Positions 48,215 through 56,239 of a stretch of 64,000 nt of DNA are shown in pieces; within the stretch, counting starts at the first letter, position 1, and every line of letters begins with the position of its first letter. Location: NCBI GenBank assembly GCA_963677695.2, contig CAXXUJ010000001.1, positions 806,001 through 870,000 on the forward strand, given 5' to 3'. The position numbers and the translations under genes are program-made. Below the pieces are notes generated by a model. It saw only the letters and a list, made by a program, of their open reading frames with translations. It did not search any database and had not been told where the DNA came from. Source of the DNA: SABI01 sp963677695. Lineage in GTDB: Bacteria; Spirochaetota; Spirochaetia; Sphaerochaetales; Sphaerochaetaceae.

Positions 48215-48633
48215 TTGATCCAGTATTGGAAAGAAAATTCAGCTCTCTCAGCAGATGTCTCAAGAGGCTTACAGAGAAAAGACCAGACACGCTTTCTGAA
48301 CTTGAAGGTAATTATGATCTGCAGGATATCATTTCAATAAACCTGGAAAGAACAGTACAGATCTCAGTTGATATCGCTGCCTTTATTATCTCAGAAAGGG
48401 ACCTCCGGTCAACCTCGACAATGGCAGGAGCGTTCGCCTCTCTGGAATCGGCAGGTATCATTGCGAAGGATATATCAGAGAGCCTACAGAAGTCTGTAGG
48501 TTTCAGGAACGTCTCCGTTCATGAATACACTGAAGTTGACTGGAAGATCATCTTCAACGTACTTCATCATAATCTCGACACGTTCAGAAGATTCATGCAG
48601 GCTGTTTTCCTGTTTTACGAAACCAAAACATAA
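48211..48633 (+). CDS. hepT: HepT-type HEPN ribonuclease toxin
   Basis: A 140-residue all-alpha HEPN (DUF86) protein with the catalytic and modification motif RNVSVHEY (R-x4-H-x-Y). HEPN toxins of this class cleave RNA, reported for tRNA, and are silenced by tyrosine AMPylation by MntA. It is coupled to the antitoxin gene through an ATGA overlap. Antitoxin-first order is usual. The family size and motif are all normal. Confidence 0.88.
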   Translation: MIDPVLERKFSSLSRCLKRLTEKRPDTLSELEGNYDLQDIISINLERTVQISVDIAAFIISERDLRSTSTMAGAFASLESAGIIAKDISESLQKSVGFRNVSVHEYTEVDWKIIFNVLHHNLDTFRRFMQAVFLFYETKT

Positions 48634-48708
48634 AGAATTTCTCTCTGAAATAACATCTCTTCTTGCCATCCCTCATCGAACACTTCACTGCCTCCCTCTT
48701 TGGTTGCC

Positions 48709-48876
48709 GGGATCACATGTTATAGCGCCCGCATCACACGTTGTAGTGATGGGATCACACGTTATAGTGCCCGCGTCACACCTTGTGGTGCCGTGGTCAC
48801 AGGTTATAGTGCCCGCGTCACACCTTGTGGTGCCGTGGTCACAGGTTATAGTGCCCGCATCACACGTTGTGTGATG
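48709..48876. repeat. Eight tandem 21-bp units with inverted-repeat character
   Basis: Eight units of 21 bp run from 48709 to 48876, with starts at 48709, 48730, 48751, 48772, 48793, 48814, 48835 and 48856. Units 4-5 (42 bp) are repeated exactly as units 6-7, showing recent duplication. Most units contain TCACA...TTGTAGTG-like dyads, and the last one carries the perfect palindrome CATCACACGTTGTGTGATG. The array fills most of the gap between hepT and the tlpA operon, and no credible protein is encoded there. Confidence 0.85.
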
Positions 48877-48884
48877 AAGTCACC

Positions 48885-48912
48885 TTGCTGATACCGTTTC
48901 CCGTGTTATACT
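48885..48912 (+). promoter_or_regulatory. Candidate promoter of the tlpA operon
   Basis: -10 TATACT (48907-48912) and a weak -35 TTGCTG (48885-48890) are 16 bp apart, directly after the 21-bp repeat array and 22 bp before the tlpA ATG. Confidence 0.4.
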
Positions 48913-48934
48913 CCTATGAAAAAGGAAACAAACT

Positions 48935-49591
48935 ATGAAATATCTATCATCTTCACATAAGGTAGTGCTCACACTATTCACCCTCCTTCTCCTTCTCTCA
49001 CCCCTCAGTGCGACAGGAAGCAAGGAAGAGGCTCCCAAACAGCCTGCCGATACCCTCATGGAGGGTGAACTCGATACCTCAGGCGTCCAGAGTGTGCAGA
49101 CGAATACAGCACAGAGTGCACCTGCAGTAGACGGAGCTGCCCAGTTCCTCACCCTCGATATCTACGGGAATGAGATTTCCCAGGATATCTTCGCTCAGGC
49201 CGATATCACGATGCTCAATGTGTGGGGCACCTACTGCTCCCCCTGTATCAATGAGATGCCCGGTCTTGGTGAGATCAACAGGGAGTATGCGGACAAGGGT
49301 TTCCAGATCACCGGTATTGTGATCGATGGGTACTCCTCTGATGAGGAGAAGTTCAGGGAACAGCTGGGGATGGCACGTGCAATCGAAGAATATACCAAAG
49401 CCGATTACACCCACCTCCTCCCTGTCTCCTATGAAATGAACAACCTCTACCTGAAAGATATTCAGGTTGTCCCGACCACCTTCTTCCTCGATTCGAAAGG
49501 AAAGATCATTGGCGATGCGATTGAAGGAAGCCGTTCCAAGGAAGACTGGATAGCAATCATTGACGAGGTGATGAACGAGTATGCCAATTAG
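48935..49591 (+). CDS. TlpA-like thioredoxin-fold thiol-disulfide protein, exported
   Basis: A 218-residue exported protein. It has a signal peptide (LTLFTLLLLLSPLSATG) without a cysteine lipobox, a Glu/Gln/Pro-rich linker, then a TlpA/ResA-type domain. The active site is WGTYCSPCINEMPGL (CxxC), and the cis-proline segment is IQVVPTTFFLDSKGKIIG. It probably reduces disulfides or guards thiols outside the membrane. The gene begins a three-gene operon with a small CXXC membrane protein and a NapH-like ferredoxin, which may supply electrons. Confidence 0.87.
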   Translation: MKYLSSSHKVVLTLFTLLLLLSPLSATGSKEEAPKQPADTLMEGELDTSGVQSVQTNTAQSAPAVDGAAQFLTLDIYGNEISQDIFAQADITMLNVWGTYCSPCINEMPGLGEINREYADKGFQITGIVIDGYSSDEEKFREQLGMARAIEEYTKADYTHLLPVSYEMNNLYLKDIQVVPTTFFLDSKGKIIGDAIEGSRSKEDWIAIIDEVMNEYAN

Positions 49592-49733
49592 GAAAGGGCG
49601 GGGAATTCTACTTCCCGCCATCGTTCTTATTATCTCTTTAGCAGCCATCGCCTTCGGCGTGGCTGAAAAGGAGCATCTCACGGTTCTCCAGAAAAGTACG
49701 ATCATCTGCATGGAGTGTATCGGTCTTGGGTAA
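49581..49733 (+). CDS. Small CXXC membrane protein (CD1871A-like)
   Basis: A 50-residue ORF with one membrane helix (residues 9-27, ILLPAIVLIISLAAIAFGV) and the ending IICMECIGLG, which carries a CXXC pair. This matches the small CD1871A-type CXXC proteins found next to 4Fe-4S membrane proteins. It overlaps the tlpA end by 11 bp and the next gene by 8 bp, so translation is probably coupled. It is expected to take part in thiol or electron transfer with its neighbours. Confidence 0.75.
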   Translation: MPIRKGRGILLPAIVLIISLAAIAFGVAEKEHLTVLQKSTIICMECIGLG

Positions 49734-50652
49734 ATTCAGAGAGAGGCTGAAAAGGCACGACAGAAAACGTTCTCTCATTCAGATCCTTGCATCTATTCTG
49801 CAGAATGCCTATATCATCGGTTTTCTTCAGGGAAGGATCTACCAGGGGGGAGCGAAGGCGTTCTGTGTTCCCTCTCTCAACTGCTATGCCTGCCCGGGAG
49901 CCCTTGGCTCCTGCCCTATCGGTTCTCTTCAAGCCGTTCTCGGCTCGAGGGGAACTTCGGTCTCCTATTACGTGGGAGGCTTTCTTGCTGCCGTGGGAGT
50001 GACCAGCGGAAGGTATACCTGCGGCTATCTCTGCCCGTTCGGGCTCCTTCAGGATCTCCTCTACAAGATTCCTGGAGTGAAGAAAATACGAATCAAGAGA
50101 GATATAGGGGAAAAGATAGCTGAAAAGCTCCGTTATGTGCTCCTTGCTGTCTTTGTCATCATCCTTCCTGTCTTCGTTGTTGATTTTCTCGGACAGGGTT
50201 CCCCGTTCTTCTGTGAATATATCTGTCCTTCGGGGACGGTATCGGGGCTGCTGCTCATGATTGAAAATGAGGGACTGCGCTCTGCAGTGGGATGGCTCTT
50301 TGCCTGGAAGAACCTGATTCTTGCTCTGGTTGTGATTGCTTCGGTGATCGTATACCGGCCGTTCTGCCGATACATGTGCCCGCTCGGGGCAATCTACGGT
50401 CTGTTCAACCGCATCGCTCTTTTCCGTTTCAAGGTGGATGAAAAGGCGTGTACATCATGCGGCATCTGTCAGGGAGTGTGTAAACTCGATATCCCGGTCT
50501 ATCAGGAACCCAACAGCGCAGCATGCATCAGATGCGGGGACTGCATCACTGCATGCCCCCACACTGCGATCTCTCAGGGCTTCGCCCCGAAAGAAAAGGA
50601 TAGTTTTAGTAACCCAGACGCTTCACAAAGCGGATCAGGTTATCCATCGTAA
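49726..50652 (+). CDS. NapH-like membrane ferredoxin (4Fe-4S) protein
   Basis: A 308-residue protein with about five membrane helices and many cysteine motifs. It has NCYACPGALGSCP, then CGYLCPFG, CEYICPSG and CRYMCPLG (four CxxxC-P type loops as in NapH/CcoG relatives). Two soluble 4Fe-4S clusters follow: CTSCGICQGVCKLDIP and CIRCGDCITACPH. The start is TTG at 49726, overlapping the previous stop, with GGAG upstream. It likely moves electrons across the membrane to the TlpA-like partner. The last 47 bp overlap the convergent glycerate kinase gene. Confidence 0.85.
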   Translation: MGKFRERLKRHDRKRSLIQILASILQNAYIIGFLQGRIYQGGAKAFCVPSLNCYACPGALGSCPIGSLQAVLGSRGTSVSYYVGGFLAAVGVTSGRYTCGYLCPFGLLQDLLYKIPGVKKIRIKRDIGEKIAEKLRYVLLAVFVIILPVFVVDFLGQGSPFFCEYICPSGTVSGLLLMIENEGLRSAVGWLFAWKNLILALVVIASVIVYRPFCRYMCPLGAIYGLFNRIALFRFKVDEKACTSCGICQGVCKLDIPVYQEPNSAACIRCGDCITACPHTAISQGFAPKEKDSFSNPDASQSGSGYPS

Positions 50653-51739
50653 GGTCCATATCACTCTTCGCTCTGCCCTTCACTTTCTTGAAGTCCTGAG
50701 CGACTCTGTTGATACTGAAGATAGCGCTTACACCCTCTTCGTAGGCTGCATCGAGGTTATCTCCGATATCACCGACAATGGCGACAAGGGGTACACCGGC
50801 CTTCTTCGTTCTCCGTGCGATTCCGATAACGACCTTGCCTCTCAGGCTCTGGAAGTCGATCTTACCTTCACCACTGAAGACCATGTCTGCATCAGCACAC
50901 TGCTCGTCGAACTTGACAGTATCGAGAACGACCTCGATTCCCATCTCGAGAGCGGCATCGAAATAGGCGACCATACCTGCTCCCATTCCACCTGCAGCAC
51001 CTGCACCGGGAAGCTCCGCGATATCCATAGAAAGACTCTTCTTGATAGCATCTGCCATCTTGCCGAGCTGAGCATCAAGGAATTCGATCATCTCCTCATC
51101 CGCACCCTTCTGGGGTCCGAACACATGGGCTGCACCGTGAATGCCGCACAGAGGGTTGTCGATATCACACATAGTGATGATCTCAACACCTTCAAGAGCC
51201 TTATCCTTTGTGGATATATCGATTGAGTCGATCTTATCCAGTGTTGCTCCCTGAGGAACGAAAGACTTGCCTTCCGAATCGGTAAATGTCACACCGATAG
51301 CAGCAGCGGCACCTGTACCTCCGTCATTCGTGGAGGAACCGCCGAGACCGACAACGATCTTCTTGCAGCCGCGCTTTGCAGCATCAAGGATCAGTTCACC
51401 AACACCGAAGGTGGTAGCCTTCTCGGGATGAAGATAGTCACCTACCTGGGGAAGACCTGCAGCAGCGGCCATTTCCACGACAGCTGTACCGTCGGGAAGA
51501 ATACCGTAGAACCCTTCGATCTTCTCGAAGTGAGGACCGGTCACCTCAAGGGTGATCTTCTCGCCGCCGAGAGCCTCGAGAAATGATTCGACTGTTCCTT
51601 CACCGCCGTCTGCGACGGGAATCGATACGACATCCGCTTCAGGATAGTAGGTATGGATGGCATGTTTCATCTTGGAACAGATTTCTGAAGAACTCATAGT
51701 TCCTTTGAATGAGTCGGGGATAAGAATACACTTTTTCAT
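50606..51739 (-). CDS. garK: Glycerate kinase (type 1, GarK/GlxK)
   Basis: A 377-residue kinase that makes 2- or 3-phosphoglycerate from glycerate and ATP. The pattern IPDSFKGTMSS at the start, VADGGEGTVESF, VGLGGSSTNDGG and ELPGAGAAGGMGAG are family hallmarks. The start at 51739 follows GAGGAGAT; a longer reading would add over 50 residues lacking any family likeness. It may consume glycerate made by the GarR-like reductase at 24.8 kb. A single-gene unit on the minus strand. Confidence 0.93.
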   Translation of the reverse strand: MKKCILIPDSFKGTMSSSEICSKMKHAIHTYYPEADVVSIPVADGGEGTVESFLEALGGEKITLEVTGPHFEKIEGFYGILPDGTAVVEMAAAAGLPQVGDYLHPEKATTFGVGELILDAAKRGCKKIVVGLGGSSTNDGGTGAAAAIGVTFTDSEGKSFVPQGATLDKIDSIDISTKDKALEGVEIITMCDIDNPLCGIHGAAHVFGPQKGADEEMIEFLDAQLGKMADAIKKSLSMDIAELPGAGAAGGMGAGMVAYFDAALEMGIEVVLDTVKFDEQCADADMVFSGEGKIDFQSLRGKVVIGIARRTKKAGVPLVAIVGDIGDNLDAAYEEGVSAIFSINRVAQDFKKVKGRAKSDMDLTMDNLIRFVKRLGY

Positions 51740-51810
51740 GGTTGTATAGATCTCCTCTAAATTAATCGCTTTTGGGACACTATAGCGAAAAACAGATGCG
51801 ATTGATAGAC

Positions 51811-52620
51811 CTACAGGAGGATAAGGGAAAAACTTGCTCCGAGAATGACAGAAATCACATTGCTCGTAAGATTGACCACATCGTTGTCGATCCACCTCAC
51901 TCCGCGACAGAGTTCGAGCTTCTTTCCTTCACTGTTTACTTCTCTTTCTGTCATCATCTCCTTGTCGGTATCCCAGTAGTGACCCTGAAGGGTTGCACCG
52001 AGAATCGAGTCGACTAAAGACCCGATGATACCGGAAACAGCAACAACAGATGCAAGCAGGAAATACTGCATATCGTTTCCGACAGCGTATGAGATATACC
52101 AGAGGTAGGCGACTAGAACACTTCCGAGCATAGAGCTCAGGGAACCGAGGAGTGACACTCCTCCGCTCATTCCCGGCCGTACCCTTTTGAGCGTAAGAAT
52201 GGAGACAGGATCCTTCGAAGAGAGGATACCCGCCTCACTTGCCCAGGTGTCTGCAGTCGCGGTCGCAATGGATGCACCGAAGGCGACCAGGGCATAGGTA
52301 CTTCCGGTAAGTCCGAAAAGCAGTGCGCTCACAGCTGCGAGTCCCCCGTTCGCCATCACCTGAGCCCAGTCTCTCGTTCCCCCTTTCTTGTGAATCTGAG
52401 AAACATCCACATGGGAGACACGCTTTGCGATCTTTCCGATCACGTTGGCGGAGATGAAGAAGAACATCAGGATCAGCCACCCTTCCAATCCTGTGAAGGT
52501 ATAGATGATCGTTCCCACCAGAATTGCGCTTATCACCCCCGAGAGGGTGAGAAGCTTCAGTATCTTGGTCGGAACCATGATGACGAGATTGACTGCGAGT
52601 GCTATGAGCACCTCTTTCAT
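51811..52620 (-). CDS. DUF92/VTE6-like membrane protein
   Basis: A 269-residue integral membrane protein of the DUF92 (TMEM19) family, with about seven hydrophobic helices. Family segments are ANGGLAAVSALLFG, ATATADTWASEAGILS and RVRPGMSGGVSLLGS. The plant member VTE6 is a phytyl-phosphate kinase. Here it follows a VTE5-like gene with a 4-bp overlap, in the same order as the two-step phosphorylation of an isoprenol. The substrate in this bacterium is unknown. Confidence 0.82.
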   Translation of the reverse strand: MKEVLIALAVNLVIMVPTKILKLLTLSGVISAILVGTIIYTFTGLEGWLILMFFFISANVIGKIAKRVSHVDVSQIHKKGGTRDWAQVMANGGLAAVSALLFGLTGSTYALVAFGASIATATADTWASEAGILSSKDPVSILTLKRVRPGMSGGVSLLGSLSSMLGSVLVAYLWYISYAVGNDMQYFLLASVVAVSGIIGSLVDSILGATLQGHYWDTDKEMMTEREVNSEGKKLELCRGVRWIDNDVVNLTSNVISVILGASFSLILL

Positions 52621-53276
52621 GCAGCCCCCAGCATGAAGTATGCAAGATAAGATGCGATAAAAGGAACCGTAAGGTTATCGATGCTTGCAGGAGTGAACAG
52701 TTCAACTACCGTCATGATGAAGGCAAGGAGGATTGCCATTCCCAGAAACAGAGGTGACAACATGTGGTAGCTCAGTCCCGTGATGACAATGACAGCGAAC
52801 GTTGCCAGGAACATGACAGATGAACCGAGAACACTCTTCCCTGCCGGAAGCTTCTTCTTCCCGTACTGTCTACCGATCATGGCAGCCAGGCCATCACCAT
52901 AGCCCATCGTGAATATACCGATGGTGGCCGCCCACATGGGAAGCTTCCCTGTATAGACCAGGATGACGAGCAATAGGAGGGAAATGGGGAAATAGACGAG
53001 TCCCAGATTTCTTCGTATCGATCTCTCTCCCAGCTGTTTTGCGAACCCGGTCACGACCCCGGTCCCGTTCATCAGAATGAAACTGATCGGTGCGATGATC
53101 GCCCAGGTAAGGGAATCGAAGAAAAAGATAGGGAGGAACCACCAGTTCGATACTGTGATATGGATGAATTTCCTCACAACTTCGGCAGGGAACTTCTCCG
53201 TCTTTGCCATAATAAAACCGGCAACGACAACCCCACTCACGAATACATACGAAATAACCAAGCCTAAAATATTCAT
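52617..53276 (-). CDS. Polyprenol/phytol kinase-like membrane protein (VTE5/DGK1 family)
   Basis: A 219-residue membrane protein with about seven helices, in the SEC59/DGK1/VTE5 family of CTP-dependent lipid-alcohol kinases. Seen are the early EVVRKFIHITVSNWW segment, the GYGDGLAAMIGRQYG loop with KKLPAGKSVLGSSVMF, and VVELFTPASIDNLTVP. All three are diagnostic of the family. It overlaps the DUF92 gene by 4 bp. Shine-Dalgarno signal is weak. It probably phosphorylates a free isoprenol, and the neighbour adds a second phosphate. Confidence 0.8.
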   Translation of the reverse strand: MNILGLVISYVFVSGVVVAGFIMAKTEKFPAEVVRKFIHITVSNWWFLPIFFFDSLTWAIIAPISFILMNGTGVVTGFAKQLGERSIRRNLGLVYFPISLLLLVILVYTGKLPMWAATIGIFTMGYGDGLAAMIGRQYGKKKLPAGKSVLGSSVMFLATFAVIVITGLSYHMLSPLFLGMAILLAFIMTVVELFTPASIDNLTVPFIASYLAYFMLGAA

Positions 53277-53293
53277 GGAGTGACTATACTCGG

Positions 53294-53488
53294 TTTTTCC
53301 TGATAAAGCAAGATATTGACACAGACGCAGAATATGTCAAACACAATATATTAAAAAATAGAAAGGGTTACTATCCATGAACTCACTCCTTTTATATCGA
53401 GGCTGTAAATATACAAATTATGACACCCCCATTAATTTTCACGCCACCTCATTCTCCTTATTTTTTCCTGACAATGCAAGATATTGAC
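53294..53488. repeat. Pair of 27-bp direct repeats in divergent intergenic region
   Basis: Two copies of a 27-bp segment (53294-53320 and 53462-53488) differ at only two positions; both start TTTTTCCTGA and end GCAAGATATTGAC. They are 168 bp apart. The first lies near the VTE5-like gene start. The second provides the -35 of the RRM gene promoter. Confidence 0.8.
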
Positions 53489-53513
53489 TAAGGTGAACAA
53501 CACATGCTAATGT
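53484..53513 (+). promoter_or_regulatory. Promoter of the RRM protein gene, long leader
   Basis: -35 TTGACT (53484-53489) and -10 TAATGT (53508-53513) are 18 bp apart, giving a leader of about 155 nt before the ATG. The leader ends with a small hairpin GCAGG/CCTGC directly before the Shine-Dalgarno GGAGG, which could gate translation, as in cold-shock mRNAs. Confidence 0.45.
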
Positions 53514-53676
53514 ATCCATGCTTTACCTTTTGAGGAGCAGGGTGGGTCTTTTAATCTTCTATGTTTTCCGGTTTTCCGTAGTTCGTATTCCGACAGACCG
53601 ATTAATCTGAACCAGACATGCAGCCGATAAGAAAGCGATAACTTAACAGCAGGATTAGCCCTGCGGAGGATGCTTT

Positions 53677-53949
53677 ATGGCAAAAAAAATCTATGTTGGC
53701 AACATGAGCTACGCCACAAGCGAAGAAGAACTTCGCGAACTGTTTTCACAGTACGGAACAGTACTGAGCACAAACATCATCATTGACAGAGAAACCCACC
53801 GCCCCAAAGGCTTCGGTTTTGTCGAGATGGAAGAGGACGCTGCTGCCGAAGCTGCTATCAGCCAGCTTGACGGCCAGGAGTTCGGAGGACGTAACCTTCG
53901 TGTCAACGAAGCGATTGCAAAGCCCCGGCCCAACCGCTCTTACCGCTAA
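53677..53949 (+). CDS. RNA-binding protein with one RRM domain
   Basis: A 90-residue protein that is almost wholly an RRM: RNP2 KIYVGNMSY, RNP1 KGFGFVEM, and the final strand GRNLRVNEA, then a short basic tail PRPNRSYR. Such small RRM proteins are abundant in cyanobacteria and spirochaetes and are often cold-induced RNA chaperones. GCGGAGGA precedes the ATG. It has its own promoter and terminator, so it is monocistronic. Confidence 0.92.
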   Translation: MAKKIYVGNMSYATSEEELRELFSQYGTVLSTNIIIDRETHRPKGFGFVEMEEDAAAEAAISQLDGQEFGGRNLRVNEAIAKPRPNRSYR

Positions 53950-53970
53950 GAAATCAGAGTTTACAGAACA

Positions 53971-54000
53971 AAAGGGACTGCCTCACGGTGGTCCCTTTTT
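53971..54000 (+). terminator. Terminator of the RRM gene
   Basis: AAAGGGAC (53971-53978) pairs with GTCCCTTT (53991-53998), 12-nt loop, followed by more T residues. Confidence 0.85.
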
Positions 54001-54002
54001 GT

Positions 54003-54608
54003 ATGCCCTTGGCAGAAACTATGGTGAATGGGTATTGATAAAGTTTAGAGGACTAAAGGTTCCTGAAATGTTCGAGATTCCCATTTGATACAATTTCAAT
54101 TCTGCACCTCTTACTAAGCTACCGTGAGACCGGGGGACAGAATCGTTGTTCCTATCCTTAAAGCATTAGATGATAATCCTCTAGCGGAGAAGATTCCTCA
54201 CAAGCTGTCGATGTATGATCGACATAATCTACACATAGTACACGCAATGGCAGACTCGTTGGTGCCGTCAAAGCACGAAAGATTGTGCTCATGGGAGATG
54301 GATGAACTTTGTCCCTAAAACGTATATGTAAATGCTTTGAAATGCATGGTAGCATGTCAAACGTAACATGTATTATTAAAGCGCCATCTAAGTGATGGTT
54401 ATGCTGCGATTGTAGAATGCCTGTAGGGAGGGCACGGTAGTTCTTGTGAGGTGAGGGCACTGAATGCCCCTCACAAAACTAAACACTTGGATAGGAGGCA
54501 TAACAACTCTTATTGCTGTTTTGTTGACATTTTTGACAATATTCTGCAATAAGTATTGAATTTTATGGTTTTTAGAATATAGTAAGGGATATCAAAGGAG
54601 CATAAAAT
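54003..54608. other. 606-bp gap without a recognisable gene
   Basis: A 64-codon ORF (54124-54318, GTG start, no clear ribosome site) and an antisense one were read but match nothing known. A stable hairpin GTGAGGGCA...TGCCCCTCAC lies at 54451-54474 without a T-run. The last 100 bp become AT-rich and contain AAAGGAG for the following ATPase gene. The region may hold gene remnants at the edge of an acquired island. Confidence 0.4.
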
Positions 54609-55760
54609 ATGTTGTTATCATTCGGCGCGAGGAATTTTTTCAGCTTCAATGAAGGGTTTGAGATATCCCTGGAATTGAGTAATAGTTGTCCGGAGGATAT
54701 TTCACAATCTCAAGAAGTATCAACCGCATTGGCCATAATAGGTGCTAACGCATCTGGTAAAACAAATGCGATAAGAGCTATCTCTTTTATCGCAGACTTT
54801 TGCTGTAATTCTTTTAATTTAAAACCTGAGGATAATATAGATATTACGCATTTTCACTTAAACACTACCCCTACAATTTTCTTTGCCAATTTCATGATCA
54901 ACAATACTACATACTTCTATGAAATTGAATTGACGGATAAAACAATAATAAGAGAAGTACTCGAAAAAAAAGTAAAACGAAAATCAATGGTATTTGAGCG
55001 GAATTCAGAATCGATATCACGGTGCATTGATTCTATGTCTGACTTAAAAAAAATTAAGCTAAGAAAAAAGGTTTCAATAATCAGCCTGGCGCATCAATAT
55101 GAAATAGAGGGACTCGAACAGATATTCGCGTTCTTCTCTGGTATTACCTCTAACATCGATCCCTATTTTGGCGAGGTCGAATTCGAAACGCTCCCGTGGA
55201 ATATTTCCGGCATATCGAAAAAATATATGGAATCCAAAGAAATGCTGGCCTTTACAATTGATAAACTGGAGAGTTTTGACACTGGAGTAAGTGATATCAC
55301 AATCAAAAAAATGAAAAACACTAAAGATGAAGAGTTCTACTTCCCTTACTTCACTCATAAAATGAATGGAGAAGATATTCCTCTACATGCGATACTAGAG
55401 TCAAATGGTACCAAATCTTTATATGCGCAACTTATTCTCTTTAAACAGGTATTAGATTGCGGCGGCGTCTTGGTTCTGGACGAATTTGACAATAACTTAC
55501 ATCCTGATATTCTTAGTTCATTAATCGATCTTTTCCTTGACCCTGAAACAAATAAGAAAAATGCTCAGATAATCTTCAGTACACACAATACGTTGATTAT
55601 GGATAAATTGTCCAAATACCGTATTGTCTTGGTAAACAAGGAAGACAATGAAAGCTTCCTCTATCGGATTGATGAATTACCCGGGAATATTGTTCGAAAT
55701 GACAGATCACTTGAGAACATCTATAAAACAGGTAAAATTGGAGGAAAACCGAATCTGTGA
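54609..55760 (+). CDS. AAA-family ATPase of abortive-infection type (AAA_15/RloA-like)
   Basis: A 383-residue ATPase with Walker A GANASGKT (residues 45-52), signature-like ESNGTKSL, Walker B GGVLVLDEFDNNLHP (Asp291, Glu292) and switch STHNTLIM. The N terminus MLLSFGARNFFSF is typical of this class. The codon choice and base composition are visibly AT-richer than the flanking housekeeping genes, suggesting acquisition. It overlaps the following gene by 4 bp and probably forms a two-component system with it. It is a full-length relative of the amber-interrupted gene at 4.7 kb. Defence role inferred. Confidence 0.82.
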   Translation: MLLSFGARNFFSFNEGFEISLELSNSCPEDISQSQEVSTALAIIGANASGKTNAIRAISFIADFCCNSFNLKPEDNIDITHFHLNTTPTIFFANFMINNTTYFYEIELTDKTIIREVLEKKVKRKSMVFERNSESISRCIDSMSDLKKIKLRKKVSIISLAHQYEIEGLEQIFAFFSGITSNIDPYFGEVEFETLPWNISGISKKYMESKEMLAFTIDKLESFDTGVSDITIKKMKNTKDEEFYFPYFTHKMNGEDIPLHAILESNGTKSLYAQLILFKQVLDCGGVLVLDEFDNNLHPDILSSLIDLFLDPETNKKNAQIIFSTHNTLIMDKLSKYRIVLVNKEDNESFLYRIDELPGNIVRNDRSLENIYKTGKIGGKPNL

Positions 55761-56239
55761 GTAAGGGAAACAATTCAAAGAAAGATACATTCATACGTAC
55801 TTTTCCACAGAAATCATTGCACGATACCGATATAGATATTGGAGACAGAGGCAAGTTCAACTTCTCATATTTCAATAATTCCCAACGATATGCACAAGAT
55901 CTGGCAACATGGGACGAGACTAATCTTCGTGAACTTTTCGTGAAACTGAAGGAGTTTTCCCGAGAATCTTTATTGCATTGGACTCACACTAAAAACGGAG
56001 GTCGGAGAACTCATGTTTTAGAAGTCTATGGTGCCTTCCCGAAATCTTCAGATTTTACTCACCCAAGCGATATCCCATCTGATGCTGACTGGGCAAGATT
56101 TAGATTAGCTGGGAAAAAGCGATTAATAGGATTCTTGATACCAAGAGATATCTGTGACAGTACAAATAATTTTGATAACAATACGTTCTATGTAGTGTTT
56201 ATGGATCCTGCTCATAGATTTTATACATCAAAAAAATGA
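55757..56239 (+). CDS. Unrecognised partner protein of the AAA ATPase
   Basis: A 160-residue protein, start GTG at 55757 overlapping the ATPase stop (GTGA), with GGAGGAAAA upstream. It has no signal peptide or membrane helix. Notable conserved-looking parts are FNFSYFNNSQ, LEVYGAFPKSSDF, WARFRLAGKKRLIGFLIP and a C-terminal TFYVVFMDPAHRFY. I do not recognise the family. The aromatic/basic content and tight link to the ATPase suggest the effector or sensor of a two-gene defence system. It is AT-rich like its neighbour. It is not a TOPRIM or HNH protein by eye. Confidence 0.6.
   Translation: MSKGNNSKKDTFIRTFPQKSLHDTDIDIGDRGKFNFSYFNNSQRYAQDLATWDETNLRELFVKLKEFSRESLLHWTHTKNGGRRTHVLEVYGAFPKSSDFTHPSDIPSDADWARFRLAGKKRLIGFLIPRDICDSTNNFDNNTFYVVFMDPAHRFYTSKK

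Noticed and set aside
48521..48874. A 117-codon ORF through the 21-bp array giving heptad-like HVIVPAS repeats
   Set aside because: It has no ribosome site, overlaps hepT, and its repeat pattern follows the DNA unit (21 bp equals 7 codons). The dyads explain the repeats better.
54124..54318. 64-codon ORF before the AAA ATPase
   Set aside because: GTG start, no ribosome site and no recognised motif; kept only as part of the gap description.
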